Positions 37,067 to 49,500 of a stretch of DNA of 64,000 nucleotides are shown one piece after another. The notes below the pieces were generated by a model. It did no database searches. It was not told where the DNA came from and saw only the letters and a program-made list of their open reading frames with translations. The DNA lies in assembly GCA_016584305.1 (NCBI GenBank), contig JACEEZ010021775.1, positions 226,001 through 290,000 of the forward strand, written 5' to 3'. Source of the stretch: Chionoecetes opilio (Eukaryota; Arthropoda; Malacostraca; Decapoda; Majidae). The position numbers were made by a program, and so were the translations under genes. Every line of letters starts with the position of its first letter. Position 1 is the stretch's first letter.

Positions 37067-37200
37067 CTAAGCCTTGCCAGCCCTAGAGGCACAGCAGCCG
37101 GCCACTGCCTTGCTGCCGCTGCCCTGAGCTGTGGCAGCCTCGTCACGGTCAGTCTCGCACAGCACGTTGTACAAGTCAGAGAGAATGAAAGGGAAAAACA
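37067..37200 (-). CDS. Candidate alternative terminal exon (in intron e12-e13)
   Basis: A GC-rich open segment inside an AT-rich intron. It has a strong pyrimidine-rich acceptor (GTCTCTGTACTGCAG) and the exact phase left by e12, giving VFFPFILSDLYNVL, CETDRDEAATAQGS and a stop after CASRAGKA. An ATTAAA hexamer lies within about 60 nt after the stop. If used, it would end the protein inside ZU5, without UPA, death domain or tail. Codon third positions are mostly G/C, like real exons here. There is no homology known to me, so it could still be chance. Confidence 0.35.
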
Positions 37201-37304
37201 CTGCAGTACAGAGACAAAACAATAAAAAGTGCCTCAACAAAACTGACAAGTTGAAGCGTCCAAGCAGAACAAACAGTGGGAGAGCAGAGTTGGTCTTTCT
37301 GTGT

Positions 37305-37395
37305 TGTCACTGAGGGGGCGGACCACACACTCGCCCCCACCGCCACACACACTGAGGGGGCGGACCACACACACGCCCCCACCGCCACACATACC
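37305..37395. repeat. GC-rich tandem duplication
   Basis: Two copies of a ~43-bp unit containing ACTGAGGGGGCGGACCACAC and CGCCCCCACCGCCACACA. Confidence 0.9.
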
Positions 37396-39434
37396 ATGAA
37401 AACACAACACAAAGGATTTCCTCAGAGAATAGAGTGCCAAGTTAAAAGCTCTGTTGTATCTGTTACATCAAAATGAAAAGGCTACTTCGGTCTCAAAGCT
37501 TGAAGACTAAATATCTCTGGGCTTCACCACAGGTTTGTATTTTTATTTATCTTACTTTTGATAGGACTAATTCACCTTAGAGGAGGAAGAAGAAGATGAT
37601 GAATAGAAGAGGAAAAAGAGGAAGAAGAAAAAATCAGGATCTAGCCTCAAGGTTTCTAGGACGAAGAGCTAGGATGACTGCCTTGCCCTTACCTTACTAG
37701 TCACCACTGCACTAGGATACTAGCTAGAAATGTTTTGCACACCAATTCTTTGTTCACTTTGTGTTGCCAGTAAAACAAAACTGTACATATTCAATTCCAA
37801 CATGTGAATCAAAATCAAATATTTGAAAATGTTTTTGTTCCCATGCTGACTGTGAGGAACACTTTGTTTTTCCCTCAAAGAAGCTTTGAATAAAATAGAT
37901 GAATGGTTTGAGTTATTAGGAAGGGATGAAGAACTCAAAGCAAATACTAAAAAAAAAATTTAATAGCCATGAAAAATTGTGAGTGTAAAACATCAAAATA
38001 TACGTCCATAAATAAATCAAACATTAATTTTTTGGAACTTTTTAGGTGGGCGTATCTGCTAGTGAGATATAAAATCATAAAAAAAGCAAAGCTTCTGATG
38101 AGTGATGAAGAACAGTAGCGACATTAAGATAGAACACTTAAGTTGACAGGAATCAGAAGTTTGTAAAATGAAACTAACCTAAAATGTGAGCCACACAACT
38201 GCCTACAGGAGGGAGAGTTGAGAGACAACAAGTGTAGCAACAAACTAATGCTTGGCAGATGTACAGCCTCTCAAGAAGACAATACAGAGTGACTAGTAAG
38301 AAGACAAGGTTAAATAGCTACAAATATAGCACAGAACACAGATCTCATGGATTCTGAAATGAAGCCACAAGAGTAAGAGCAGTCATTTTCATGAGCTTGT
38401 AAACTACAAATATTCTAAATATGTTCCTTAGTAAGGCTGAGCTACTCATGATCACAGCTTTTCCTAGCCAAGGATGACGGCACGGCAGGAAGCTGGTGGA
38501 TTTCATTTGATTTGCTTACTGGTGATAATGGCAAGTTTTTTGGGTGAACAAGATATTATCTGAAATACTCCTTGAGAACAGAAATTAAAAACAAATGATG
38601 TACGTGTTACACACAACAGAGTAAAGAAAAAGATTTGTTTATATCTTTTGAATGTACAAACATACAAAGAATACACATCATATTACTGTAGGGAGTTTGG
38701 CACAATTTTTAACTTTGAAAATATAAAAAACTGCATGTCTGAATTTTTTTTCTTCTTTTGTTAAATTTTACTGTTGATTTATCTGTTCAACCAAAAAAAG
38801 CAGAAACAAATAAATAAAATCCAGCCAAGTTAGAGAGATGAGTGAGGCGGCGGCGGAGGCCTATAAAGGGAGGACCAGTGTGGTTCTCTGATATATTTTG
38901 CTGGTGGAAAAACATGCTCCCAGCGGCCTCCTGTTCTTTCCCTACACTCTTACAACACAAGGCTGGAAGCTTCATCTACACACCAGAAAAGATAATCAGT
39001 CTTGATGTAGAAGAGAAATATATTCTATTAGTGTTACGAAGACATCTTTCATCGGTTTGTGATATTTATTAACGCCTTAAATGGACGTGTGATGTGACCA
39101 TGACATAAGATGAGTGCTTATTCTTCTTAAGAATAATCTTAACAGTACCTTCTTGAGTGACACATTTATAGCTATTTCAACAGTGTGATGCACACATACA
39201 TCACACTTGATGCTATACTGGGCACATCACAATAAGGCAGAAATAAATATCATCTTACATATGTTTGATATGGTGGGGAAGTTTCAAAGAATAAAAGATA
39301 CCACAACATACTGAAAAAGAGGCAGGCATTTTCAAATACTTGAAGTATTGAATTCTCAAATTCACTGATTCTTGAAAAAACAACAAAAACTACAAGTTGT
39401 CCTATCGGCAAATAAAGAATGGAGCGACACTCAC

Positions 39435-39639
39435 CTGTGATGGAGCAGAGGAGGCGCAGGGTGGGCGCCTCGCCGGAGTACTGGTTGATCATGCCCTTGG
39501 TGGAGGCCTGGGGCACGGGGATGGTCAGGGTGATGGGCTTGTGGAACTTGCGGCGGCGGGGCTCCACGGTCACGATGGGCGACACGGCGACGCGGTTGCC
39601 CAGGAGCTTAGCGACCAGGTCAGTGGGGATGGGTTGAGC
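39435..39639 (-). CDS. Ank2: Ankyrin exon e12 (ZU5)
   Basis: Contains [36 protein letters not shown] and [13 protein letters not shown]. This is unmistakable ankyrin ZU5. It is GC-rich against its AT-rich surroundings. The acceptor is TGTTACAG|GCTC and the donor ACAG|GTGAGT. It ends with one base. It is isolated between the two largest internal introns. Confidence 0.98.
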
Positions 39640-40494
39640 CTGTAACAGATGCACTGATACAGCCATCCCCTTCACATGTACAATGCTTCTCAGACCTGAA
39701 CTCAGGCTTGATTTAGGATTTTAGGAGGGAGCTTTAGTGCTTTGGCATGTACCATTTTCTACTTAAGAGCAGTGTATTCCCATAGCATTCTATTACAAGT
39801 TCAGAAATACACTTTGCAAGTACATTGTGCGATTTCAAGTTATCAGCTCCTTTCCTGAAGCTGCTTGCTATATTCATCATAAGATAAGTATGATGTGCTT
39901 TGAAAAACAAATATAATTTTAACTTTTTTGCAAAAACATTTTCTCATCTAATCTTAACTTTTCCCTCGACCTCCCTGGCTCTCAAGACCCAGGATGGAAA
40001 GTCAGGAAAATGAACACACTCGTCCAGCTTTTTGGTGATGAAGACTGACTTTGGCATGACAGAAGAGTGTTTCATAAAGTCTGCACATCAATACGCAGAC
40101 TTTGAGACAGATTGAGTGTTTATTATGAAAACTGCAATGCCTTTGGTCTATCTTCAGGATGAGCACTCAACAGACACTAGATTGTTACTAGATATTAAAA
40201 GACTATTTTTTTTTTTTTTACATCACAAAGGACTGGCCAAGGGCAAACAAAAAGGAGTAACAAAAAGCCCGCTTAGTTGCCAGTCCTTAAAAGTGGGACA
40301 GCCTGCTAGTGGATGTTCAATATACAGTTAGTGGTATAACTAAAGCTTCAAGATCATGCATGGCACAGATGTGACACGGATGGCATGGCGGCAAGTCTGA
40401 TCAGTGCTTGACTTTGCATGTTTAGTGTCCTTGACATTCTTAATTATTTTTTTCTTTTCTTTTGAAGCATATGAGATTGAAAGCTATGGCACAT

Positions 40495-42110
40495 TAAGTT
40501 GACCACCCATATCCTGGACGCCATGTCTGTATCAAATTTTGGAAAAAATGGTAAATAGTCGTCTGATATGATTCTTGGAGCGCACAAAAAAAACCCATTT
40601 CTCTCCATCTCAGTAAACATCACTCCCTCACTGATGCTCTCCTTTCCTTATAATCAATCTATTGGGCATTAACATCACACCAACATCATGTGACCATCTT
40701 TTACGACCTCGAGAGAGCTGATGCCACTGCTTGGAGACGTGGCATTCTGCAGTCCTTGCATGACTTTGGTCAGAGGGGCTGCCTGCTTTTTTTCATTCAA
40801 AGCTTTTTATCCAACAGGGTTATAAGAGTTCGGGTCGGCCGCCTGCTATCCTCAGAACACTCACTCCCGGGTGGTATGCTTCAGGGCAGCGTCTTGAGTA
40901 TGAGTGAGGCTCTCTTCGCTACAGCCTTCCATGGCATGGCAGACGTCCTGCCTGAGGGGCCGCCTGACACAGTATGACGACTCTTTTGCAGCTTCAAGAA
41001 TGTCTGTTGTCAAGCAACTGCTTCAGCGGGCTATTGACAGGGTTTGTGAGTGGCCAAACTGTGGAGGTTTCCGTTTTTCTACGGCAAAGACTGTTGCAGT
41101 TGACACCTGCAGGAGCCGTGGGATCCATCCAGAGCCTGATCTCTGCCTCCCTGGCCACCACATGCCTTGCAATGCCTGGTTTTTAGGGCCATTGTTTGAT
41201 AGAAGACTGACGCAGGTCTTGCAACTTCATTTCATCAAGACTAAGGCTTGTACCAAGGGTCATGTGGCGGTCGAACGACGAACGACCGACGAAGGGTACC
41301 ATAAAAGGATATTTTTGTATATTTTGATAAGGAACGAAGAGCAACGACGACGGTCGGCGCGAAGACACGGGTGTCCCCGCGTCTTCGCCTGTAACCTACG
41401 ACCATCGTCGTTGCTCTTTGGTCCAAAAAATATCCCTTTTATGGTACCCTTCGTCGTTCGTCGCTCGACCGCCACATGACTCTTGGTACAAGCCTGAGTG
41501 CCTGCGAGGACCTATTTGAAGTACTCTCATACAGCACATGAAGAGCTGGTCGCTCAACACTCCAGCTACAGAGGACACTAACCCTGTACAAATTGGATTA
41601 CAAGTATGGGTGTGCAGTGTAGTCTTCTGCCACACCTGCTCGACTGTGCATGTGGGGTTCTGTGCACCGTGCTGTTGTTCGTCTGGCGACCGGGGTGTTC
41701 CGTTTGTCCCCTATTCCAAGTGTCATGGTGGATGCTGCCATCCTTCCACTGGATCTCCAGCGCCAGTCTTTGATGTTAAGATGTCAGCATCGCCTTCAAC
41801 GCCTGACTCAACAGCCTGGCGGACTGTGTCTAGTGAGTGCGAATCACAAATTTACTCAACCCGGCTAAGTTTATCCATAAGCCATTCAGTGTTCAGATCA
41901 AGGCTGTTCTGAGCCTTTGTGAGGCCATTGTTGTGCTGATTGGAGTACACAGGCCTATGAGACTCAGACCTTGGCTCCTTTCCCAAGTGACTTTCTGGAA
42001 AGGTCTTTTGAGTGGAAAGGCTCTTCCTTCACAAGACAAAGTTCTTACAAAGTGTACTAAGACACTGCTAACACTTCATCATTCAAACTTTCAGAGAAAA
42101 TTATCATAAC
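40495..42110 (+). pseudogene. Jockey/I-like LINE reverse transcriptase relic
   Basis: Recognisable RT pieces in order: ILEKMVNSRLI, IFYDLERADATAWRRGILQS, FIQSFLSNRVIRVRVG, GMLQGSVLS, GFRFSTAKTVAVDTCRSRGI, FLGPLFDRRLTQVLQLHF. After the foldback come LSACEDLFEVL, HRAVVRLATGVF and ILPLDLQRQSLMLR. There are several frameshifts and stops, a shortened middle where the YxDD catalytic box should be intact (YDDS seen), and no clear RNase H. A dead non-LTR retrotransposon fragment. The clade is not certain. Confidence 0.85.
41244..41495. mobile_element. Foldback element family D, nested in a LINE relic
   Basis: Starts AGGCTTGTACCAAGGGTCAT and ends with the inverse. The centre is GCGAAGACACGGG...CCCCGCGTCTTCGC. 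It interrupts the reverse transcriptase relic, whose reading resumes on the other side. Confidence 0.85.
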
Positions 42111-43979
42111 AGAAATGTTTCTACAAAGTGGGTCATTTCTCAAATAGTACATTCAAATCTTTTCCAATACCTAATAAATGTTTCATAAAAAGTTGTAATG
42201 CTACATCACAGCTTCATCCATGGCTCTGCCAAGCATGAAACTCAGCTTGATAACACTATTTCATATTTTCATGTCATTACTATAACAAATACATTTTTTA
42301 ATTGAGATGTGCATTTATACTGTGACATCTAATATTATTAATCATAGTATTAATAATGGCAAAGAAATCTACAATCATGTGTTGGCACTGATCCCCATCC
42401 TCTGTTTTGGTATTTGTAATGCCGCCAAAGCACTGTTTCTGAACCCCTGGTCCTGCGGCGCCGGGCATGGCTGGCGTGGGCAGGCAGCCGAGCATTGCTT
42501 CCTTGCCTCTCCCTTCACCTCAGTCATGCACAGCCAGGAGGACTCTTAAGTGTAACTAAACCAAAGCCTATTTGATATATACTTTAGGTTTTGAGTTAAA
42601 CTTTTAAATACTATTCTTATGAAACCATATGAAGTAATGGTCCAATATTTTTGTGCATAATATGATATACTAATTTATGTTTGTTTTTTTGTCAAATTGT
42701 AAAGCACCATTGCTGCACTACACTGTCTTCAATGTTAAGAAAGTGGGAATGTGTACTTCATCAAATGACCATACAGGAACCAACAGATGTACAGTAGTTC
42801 TCTGAATCTGCGGTTCACATTTTGTACCAAAAAGATTTTACAAAATGGTGCTTCACAACAGACTTGCTTCCCACAACTAACAAGTAATGCCTACATGTTT
42901 ATTCAGTTTCATCATTTTCAATAAATGTTACGAGCAACACACGAGGCCCTTTCTGAGGCCCCTGCTTCAGTCAGACCCGAGGTGGAATGCATGTAACCTA
43001 GCAGCAGGAGCGAGGCTCGACACAGCATGGACAACAGAACAGCCAACACACACACACAGAAGCACACACATAGCACAAAAGATCAAAAGAAGGATGGATT
43101 TTACAAAAGCCCAATAAAATCAGTTAAACTGTGGTTACTATCAAAGTGTCTACAAGGTCAAGTGTCTCTGTGCTAATGTTAACTTTCAAGTCTACTTTCT
43201 TAACAACTACTTTGATGGCAAGAACTGATCCAATGCTGTAGTATCGAGCCTTGCTGACTGCACATTACACCCACTGTTAGACTAGATGGTGAAAACAAAC
43301 TTCATGCCACTTGCGTTAAACTAGGTTTATTGGGCATTTTTATCCAAGGCTGTGGTACAAACTAGCTAACATGGTTAGTTTGTGCTGCAGTTAGTATTAA
43401 GCCAAGCCAATAAGAGACAGAATTGCTATCAGTCACCCTCCATTCCAAGAAGAAGCTGGCAGAATGGAATGAGCTGTACAGTTCTTATTGTACCATATTA
43501 AACTGCCAGTGTCTTGTGGACACCAAAACAATAAAACTGGAAACATTAGTAGACTCTTAAAAATAACCTTGAACCCTTCACATGCAATATCATTCACATA
43601 TATCTATACACACAGGTGGACCCTCACTAAGGTGGCGCTGCCGGCCCCTGAGAGGCCCCGCATTAGTGATGACTACGCATTATAGAGGGCTGGCTTTTCA
43701 CCACCCTTCAAGTGCCTTATACATCAGTAAATAGATACTGTAAATCAAGGAAATGAAATATTAACTAAAAAGTAAATGAAATTTCATGAAGAACAGGTAA
43801 ATAAAAGGGTTCATGAACAATCCAGTTCATTTACTTAAGAAAGTTCACCACTTCTGCTTCCCAAGTGAAGGTCTAGAATTTACAGTACAGTACATATACT
43901 GAACTACTTTCTTTATCTAATGGATCCATGACGAGGGGAAACATACGAGACTTGATCAAAAACTACACAACCGTATTTT

Positions 43980-44600
43980 TTTGTTTGTAACCAGTGGTGA
44001 CCGTAAAGAGGACTGGCAATTGTTTGCATGCCACTCCACCTTGCAGAGCCTGACAGGCGGCCGTCACCGTCGCTCTTGTGCCGTGTTTGTCACAGTCGTC
44101 TCCGGACCAATAATGAAGGAACGAGTTGATCAAAGAATCTGCATTAATTCTTGTCAGAAACTCTATGACATGCAATCAGAGACAATTGAAAATATTTAGA
44201 GGACTTTAGGCAATGATGCGATGGGTGCTACACAGATCAAATAAAAATGGTATTACTGATGGCCGAACATCAGTTGGGAGCAACGCATATTCTGACAAGC
44301 CTTCAAACCAGCAGAAATCCAGAAATAGTTGAGAAAGTGTGGCGGATGACGCTCACAGGCACCAGAACAATATTAAAAAAGATTGAATGATATGGAAGTT
44401 TTGCAGAGATTCTACTGGCTGCAAGAGACCGCAGCTCTGGCAATGGCGACGGGTTGAGAACAGTTCTGCCCTCATAGCATTGCACCTCATACATGATTTC
44501 CTAGCCAACCACAGCCTTGCACCGGCGTGGCGGTCCCGGCGGCACCGTGGAGGAAGCTAAACGCCAAATCTGACGGACACGACGTAAGGCATTCTTGCTA
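43980..44600 (+). pseudogene. Mariner/GVQW-type HTH transposase relic
   Basis: At 44113 the reading MKERVDQRICINSCQKLYDM, then SETIENI, stop, RTLGNDAMGATQIK, followed in shifted frames by RTS-GSNAYSDKPSNQQK. This matches the N-terminal helix-turn-helix layout of mariner-like transposases (xxEQRxCIKFCxKLGxxxxET...FGDxAMxxTQ). Stops and shifts show it is inactive. The upstream ACTTGATCAAAAACTACA at about 43952 may be part of the same element. Confidence 0.6.
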
Positions 44601-44829
44601 AATTTGTTGCATGTATCCTTGTTTACATGTAGTCTAAGCCATGGATCCAGTGCATAAAGCAGCTTAGTGTAGGCATTGTATTGTAAATTCCAGCTCTTCA
44701 GTTTGGAAGCAGTGGTGATTAACTTTCTTAAGTGAACAGAATTACTGTACCTGTATCCTTTATTTACCCGTTCTTCACTAAAATGTCATTTGCATATTCC
44801 TGGCTTGTAGTTGTAAACTTGTGCCAACA

Positions 44830-45646
44830 GCAGGTGGTGGTGGCACTGCATCACCACAGTGGTGGTGGCACTGCCATCACAACAGTGGTGGTGGCACTGC
44901 CATCACAACAGTGGTGGTGGCACTGCCATCACAACAGTGGTGGTGGCACTGCCATCACACAGTGGTGGTGGCACTGCCATCACCACAGTGGTGGTGGCAC
45001 TGCCATCACCACAGTGGTGGTGGCACTGCCATCACCACAGTGGTGGTGGCACTGCCATCACAACAGTGGTGGTGGCACTGCCATCACAACAGTGGTGGCG
45101 GCACTGCCATCACAACAGTGGTGGTGGCACTGCCATCACAACAGTGGTGGTGGCACTGCCATCACAACAGTGGTGGCGGCACTGCCATCACAACAGTGGT
45201 GGTGGCACTGCCATCACAACAGTGGTGGCGGCACTGCCATCACAACAGTGGTGGTGGCACTGCCATCACAACAGTGGTGGCGGCACTGCCATCACAACAG
45301 TGGTGGTGGCACTGCCATCACAACAGTGGTGGCGGCACTGCCATCACAACAGTGGTGGTGGCACTGCCATCACAACAGTGGTGGTGGCACTGCCATCACA
45401 ACAGTGGTGGTGGCACTGCCATCACAACAGTGGTGGTGGCACTGCCATCACAACAGTGGTGGTGGCACTGCCATCACAACAGTGGTGGTGGCACTGCCAT
45501 CACAACAGTGGTGGTGGCACTGCCATCACAACAGTGGTGGTGGCACTGCCATCACAACAGTGGTGGTGGCACTGCCATCACAACAGTGGTGGTGGCACTG
45601 CCATCACAACAGTGGTGGTGGCACTGCCATCACAACAGTGGTGGCA
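44830..45646. repeat. 26-bp minisatellite, about 31 copies
   Basis: Unit CAGTGGTGGTGGCACTGCCA followed by TCACAA, some with GGTGGCGG. The 26-bp period cycles through all three frames, creating three overlapping long open frames with no gene behind them. Confidence 0.97.
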
Positions 45647-45767
45647 GCTCCTGAAAACACTACCACCAACCCGGGAATTTGAAATTTTGCTCACAGAAAT
45701 TGTTTGAATTCGTGATGGAATCAGAACACAGATTGCCAGATTAGTGATGGTCTACCTGTAATATATA

Positions 45768-45768
45768 A

Positions 45769-45861
<93 letters not shown>
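45768..45861. repeat. (GT)n microsatellite
   Basis: About 46 dinucleotides with one interruption. Confidence 0.98.
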
Positions 45862-45862
<1 letters not shown>

Positions 45863-46306
45863 TAAAATGTTACATATCACTAAAGCAGCCTCCAGCAGCC
45901 TTCCTAGCTCTATGATACAATTCTGATCAGAAAGCCGCAGGGTGTGTGGCAGTCTGCCTTGTTGTCTTACCTGTCTTGTATAACATAAACACTAATCTCA
46001 CTGTTGCATATCTATGTCTTTGTCAAAACATGTAAATCAATCATCAAAAATAATCCAAATCCCTGAAAGATATGTCTATGCAAGATAATTTTTAAGATAC
46101 AGGAACCAGACATAATGTTAAATGAAAATGAACATCAAAAAGATCAAGAAATCCTTAGTGATTGACCAATGCAATGCCTACTGTTATGACCCCGGGAGGT
46201 ACTCACTGCAGCACACACACAGGGTAGAAGTACATGAACTATACACTAAATAGATCCATGAAAATCACTTCTTCATCCACTTCTTCGAATGAAAGTTTTG
46301 AAGTCT

Positions 46307-46518
46307 TTAACCCCTTGAGACCCAGAACGTAATTTCCATTGTAATTTGGTTGCCATTAGACGATTTTTAGTGAATATAAGCAATGTTTTATGGATATGAC
46401 CTGTTCAGTACCCTTGTCAACTAGTTAATTTGGTATATTCAGTCACTTTTCGTAATTTTATGGCTAACAACAGACAATTTCATATAGCAAAGGAAAGATC
46501 TGGGCGTGAAGGGGTTAA
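46307..46518 (+). mobile_element. TTAA-flanked MITE, copy 6
   Basis: TTAA at both ends, full length, few changes. Confidence 0.85.
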
Positions 46519-49500
46519 GTCTACTACAGTAAGTATCCTTTTCAGTCGGCAACCTCAGCAGGGCGCGCCACACTCACTAACATTCATGCTTCAGCCACTC
46601 TACCTTCTGCAGCCTATACCTAACATGTGCAAAAGGTGTCTAGTACAATTCAATAATACCTATTTTCTTCCCTTTTTGTCTAACTCATGTGTTTCTTCAG
46701 TTTTTGGAGGTTATGAAAATGTATCAACAAATTTTAAAAGTGACCGACATAATGGCTGACCGGGAGAATGCCATCATGAGGATGACTAAAGGTTCAGAGT
46801 GTTTAAGTGAAGGATTGGCTCAGTGAGTCATAGGAGTGAATGCCATCGCTCCGTCACTGCCTGTTCCCCTGGTCATTGATGTGTCAGTCTTCATTGAGAG
46901 AGTAAGATGGCAAGATCATAAACAATACAGCCTGGTATTTGACAGATCAATTGGAGCTGAACTCATCAATTCATTTCCTTAGTAATGCTGACGGATCAAT
47001 TCAATTTGGCTTTGGTATTGGTCGGAATTTGCTGTTACGATCAAATTGACTTTCAAATCCTTTCACTTATGATATCATTTGTGAATAAAGAAGATGCACG
47101 CGAGGCACTTTCAATGTTTCATATCATCGTAGCAAACATGTCAATAAATACTCTAAGAAAATATTTATTTATTTTATCATTTAGAGAAAACTATTACGTA
47201 TCTCACACCTAACTTATTCACCGTACTGTGATTGACGTGAACACAGACGCACGCACACACACCAAAGTTCTAATCATGAGTCATCATCCAACGAGGCTTT
47301 TCATAAGTTATTGAGAAACTTTGCCTGTTCATAAGGTGGTGGCATCCAATTCAGATTTGCCGTTAAGGTCTATTCAGAAGACACAAGGTTAGACCAAAAG
47401 GGGAAGAGTCTCGTAGGAGGCGTGTGCTAATCTCAATACAAGTATCCTAACAAATAAGTAATGTGAAGGTTTCTTTAAGTATACAAAATACAATATGAAG
47501 TAAGTTTGCACACTCAAGTGGAATGTAATGACAAAGTGTTATAAGAAAGGTAGGTAGCTATCACCTAATCTACAGGTCTTGTAACATACTATTATCATGT
47601 GCTGTAGACAATACTGATCTTGGTTCTTCTTAATGTGAATAGGTAAGGCCAATCAGGTTGTTTTCCTGTCTTTTCATGTTCCGAATTCATGACGACTAAT
47701 ATCATGTCTACAGGAGATGTCATAGATGTTAAGATTATATATAAAAATATCATATCTCAAGAAAGGCATTCGACGTGTGATTTTCTGAGGCCTTGACCGA
47801 AGCATAAGCATTGCAGCGGCAGTCGTGTTTTATCATAACTTCAGCCTCGCAGGGGAAGCCAAAGTGACACCTGGTATTCAGAGCCGTGAATTATTATAGT
47901 GGACCCTAAAACTGCAGTGACTGGCAATCCTACTGCAGTGTATATGCTACGGTCTTTTATCTGCTAGAAAAATACAAGTCATGCACTGGTATGACTAAAT
48001 GCTCAGGCACAAATTCAGATTAGCAGTACATGAATGCATGATGTGGGATTGCAGAACCCGGCTAGAAACTTTCAAGGTTCATGAATGACGGCGTCCTTCT
48101 AGTGCATGAAATGTGAGCCTTAATAGTCTTTCTACCTCCAAGAAAGACCAAAGGGTAGGAATTGTGTCCGTGCTACAGAGACCCGCCTGCCAGGAGCCTG
48201 TCTTCAAACATTGTGTGAGAACAAACAGCTGATGAAGCAGAATGCTGATAAACTGACACGACGTGAAGTTCTTCCTCTTCCTTTGAGTCATTTTACTCTC
48301 AGAAATCTACACAGGCAAGGGTTTGCATCCAAGTGTATGCTTAGGCCAGGGATGAGAAACTTTACATCTACAATTTTTAACATTAATTTTTCTACAATTT
48401 CCGAACCTACACTTTGTAGGGTAATGGAAGCAGTAGACTAGTGACTCATCTTAATTAGAAATTCAATCATTAATAACTTTTTCATGCTCAACCCATGCCT
48501 CTCTACTTCAAACTGTCATGTCAATGTTTTCTAAAGGGACTACAAGCAGTGTGCTGCCTGGCTGGTCGGGGCTCTGTGGCGCCACAAGCTGAGTGACTGG
48601 TCTGCATAATGTTGACACCTTGGCTGAAGCTTAAAGCTTGTAGGATAGGGGCAATTCCCTTGCTAAATGTCTGTCTGCACTGAAGCCTTTTGGGTTAATA
48701 CTTTCACTCCCTCATTCCCTTTCAGAGTCAAGTCATCATCTTACCATTCACACATAATAGTAGTATGTGAAGCAAAAGCAAAATGTTTACAATAACCATA
48801 AGACTGAAAATACATACTTATATACTATATTCTAAAGCCCCAAAACTACTGTTAAGAAATGCTAAGGGAAAGAAGAGCAGCACACAAGCAGTCAAGCCAT
48901 GCACAGGTGACGACTGGAAGGTAAGACATTAGGACCAGGACGAGAAAATGTTCATGCAATTCAAATCAATAAGCACAGGCATCTAATAGGTTCTGAAAAA
49001 TAATATGAGATATATTCAATTGAGTCAATGCCTCGGTTTGCTAAAGATTAAGAAGCTTACATTAAAAAATAAGTCATAAAAGCTATACAGATATGTTGAG
49101 ATCGGACTGACTAGAATTCATGAAAAATGACTAGAATTCATAAAAAAAAAAAAAAAAAAAAAAAAAGTCTGTGCATGATAGCAAAAATACTGCTCATAAT
49201 GAAACTATCTGAGTGACTTCCACACATGGAAGAAATGTGTTGGTTAACATCTATTGATATTGTGTAAGGTACAAACTATTGATTGTATGTGTTCCTTCGC
49301 CCCCCACACCCCGGGGCCAGTGTGCCAGCGAGTGCCGTGGCCGCCTGCCTCAAAGCTGCCGCTCCATGGACATAAATCACAAGTCTATTTCACTTTCTCT
49401 ATGTGACAATTCATCACACATTCTAATACTGCCGACACCATCGCCTCCCTACGCTACAACTGTCACAACGAACAGGAAACTGAATTTCTCAAGAAATTTC

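Noticed and set aside
40690..41479. Plus-strand open frames of 95 and 191 codons as host genes
   Set aside because: They are pieces of a broken LINE reverse transcriptase and of a foldback element.
42320..42520. GC-rich minus block (ACPRQPCPAPQDQGF) in intron e11-e12
   Set aside because: Has a possible phase-0 entry, but poor acceptor and no coding pattern comparable to the real exons.
44732..45707. Three long overlapping plus-strand open frames (277-316 codons)
   Set aside because: Entirely produced by the 26-bp minisatellite; the same peptide text appears in every frame.
49295..49375. GC-rich island in intron e11-e12
   Set aside because: Possible phase-0 reading AGGHGTRWHTGPG but the acceptor is poor and nothing supports translation.
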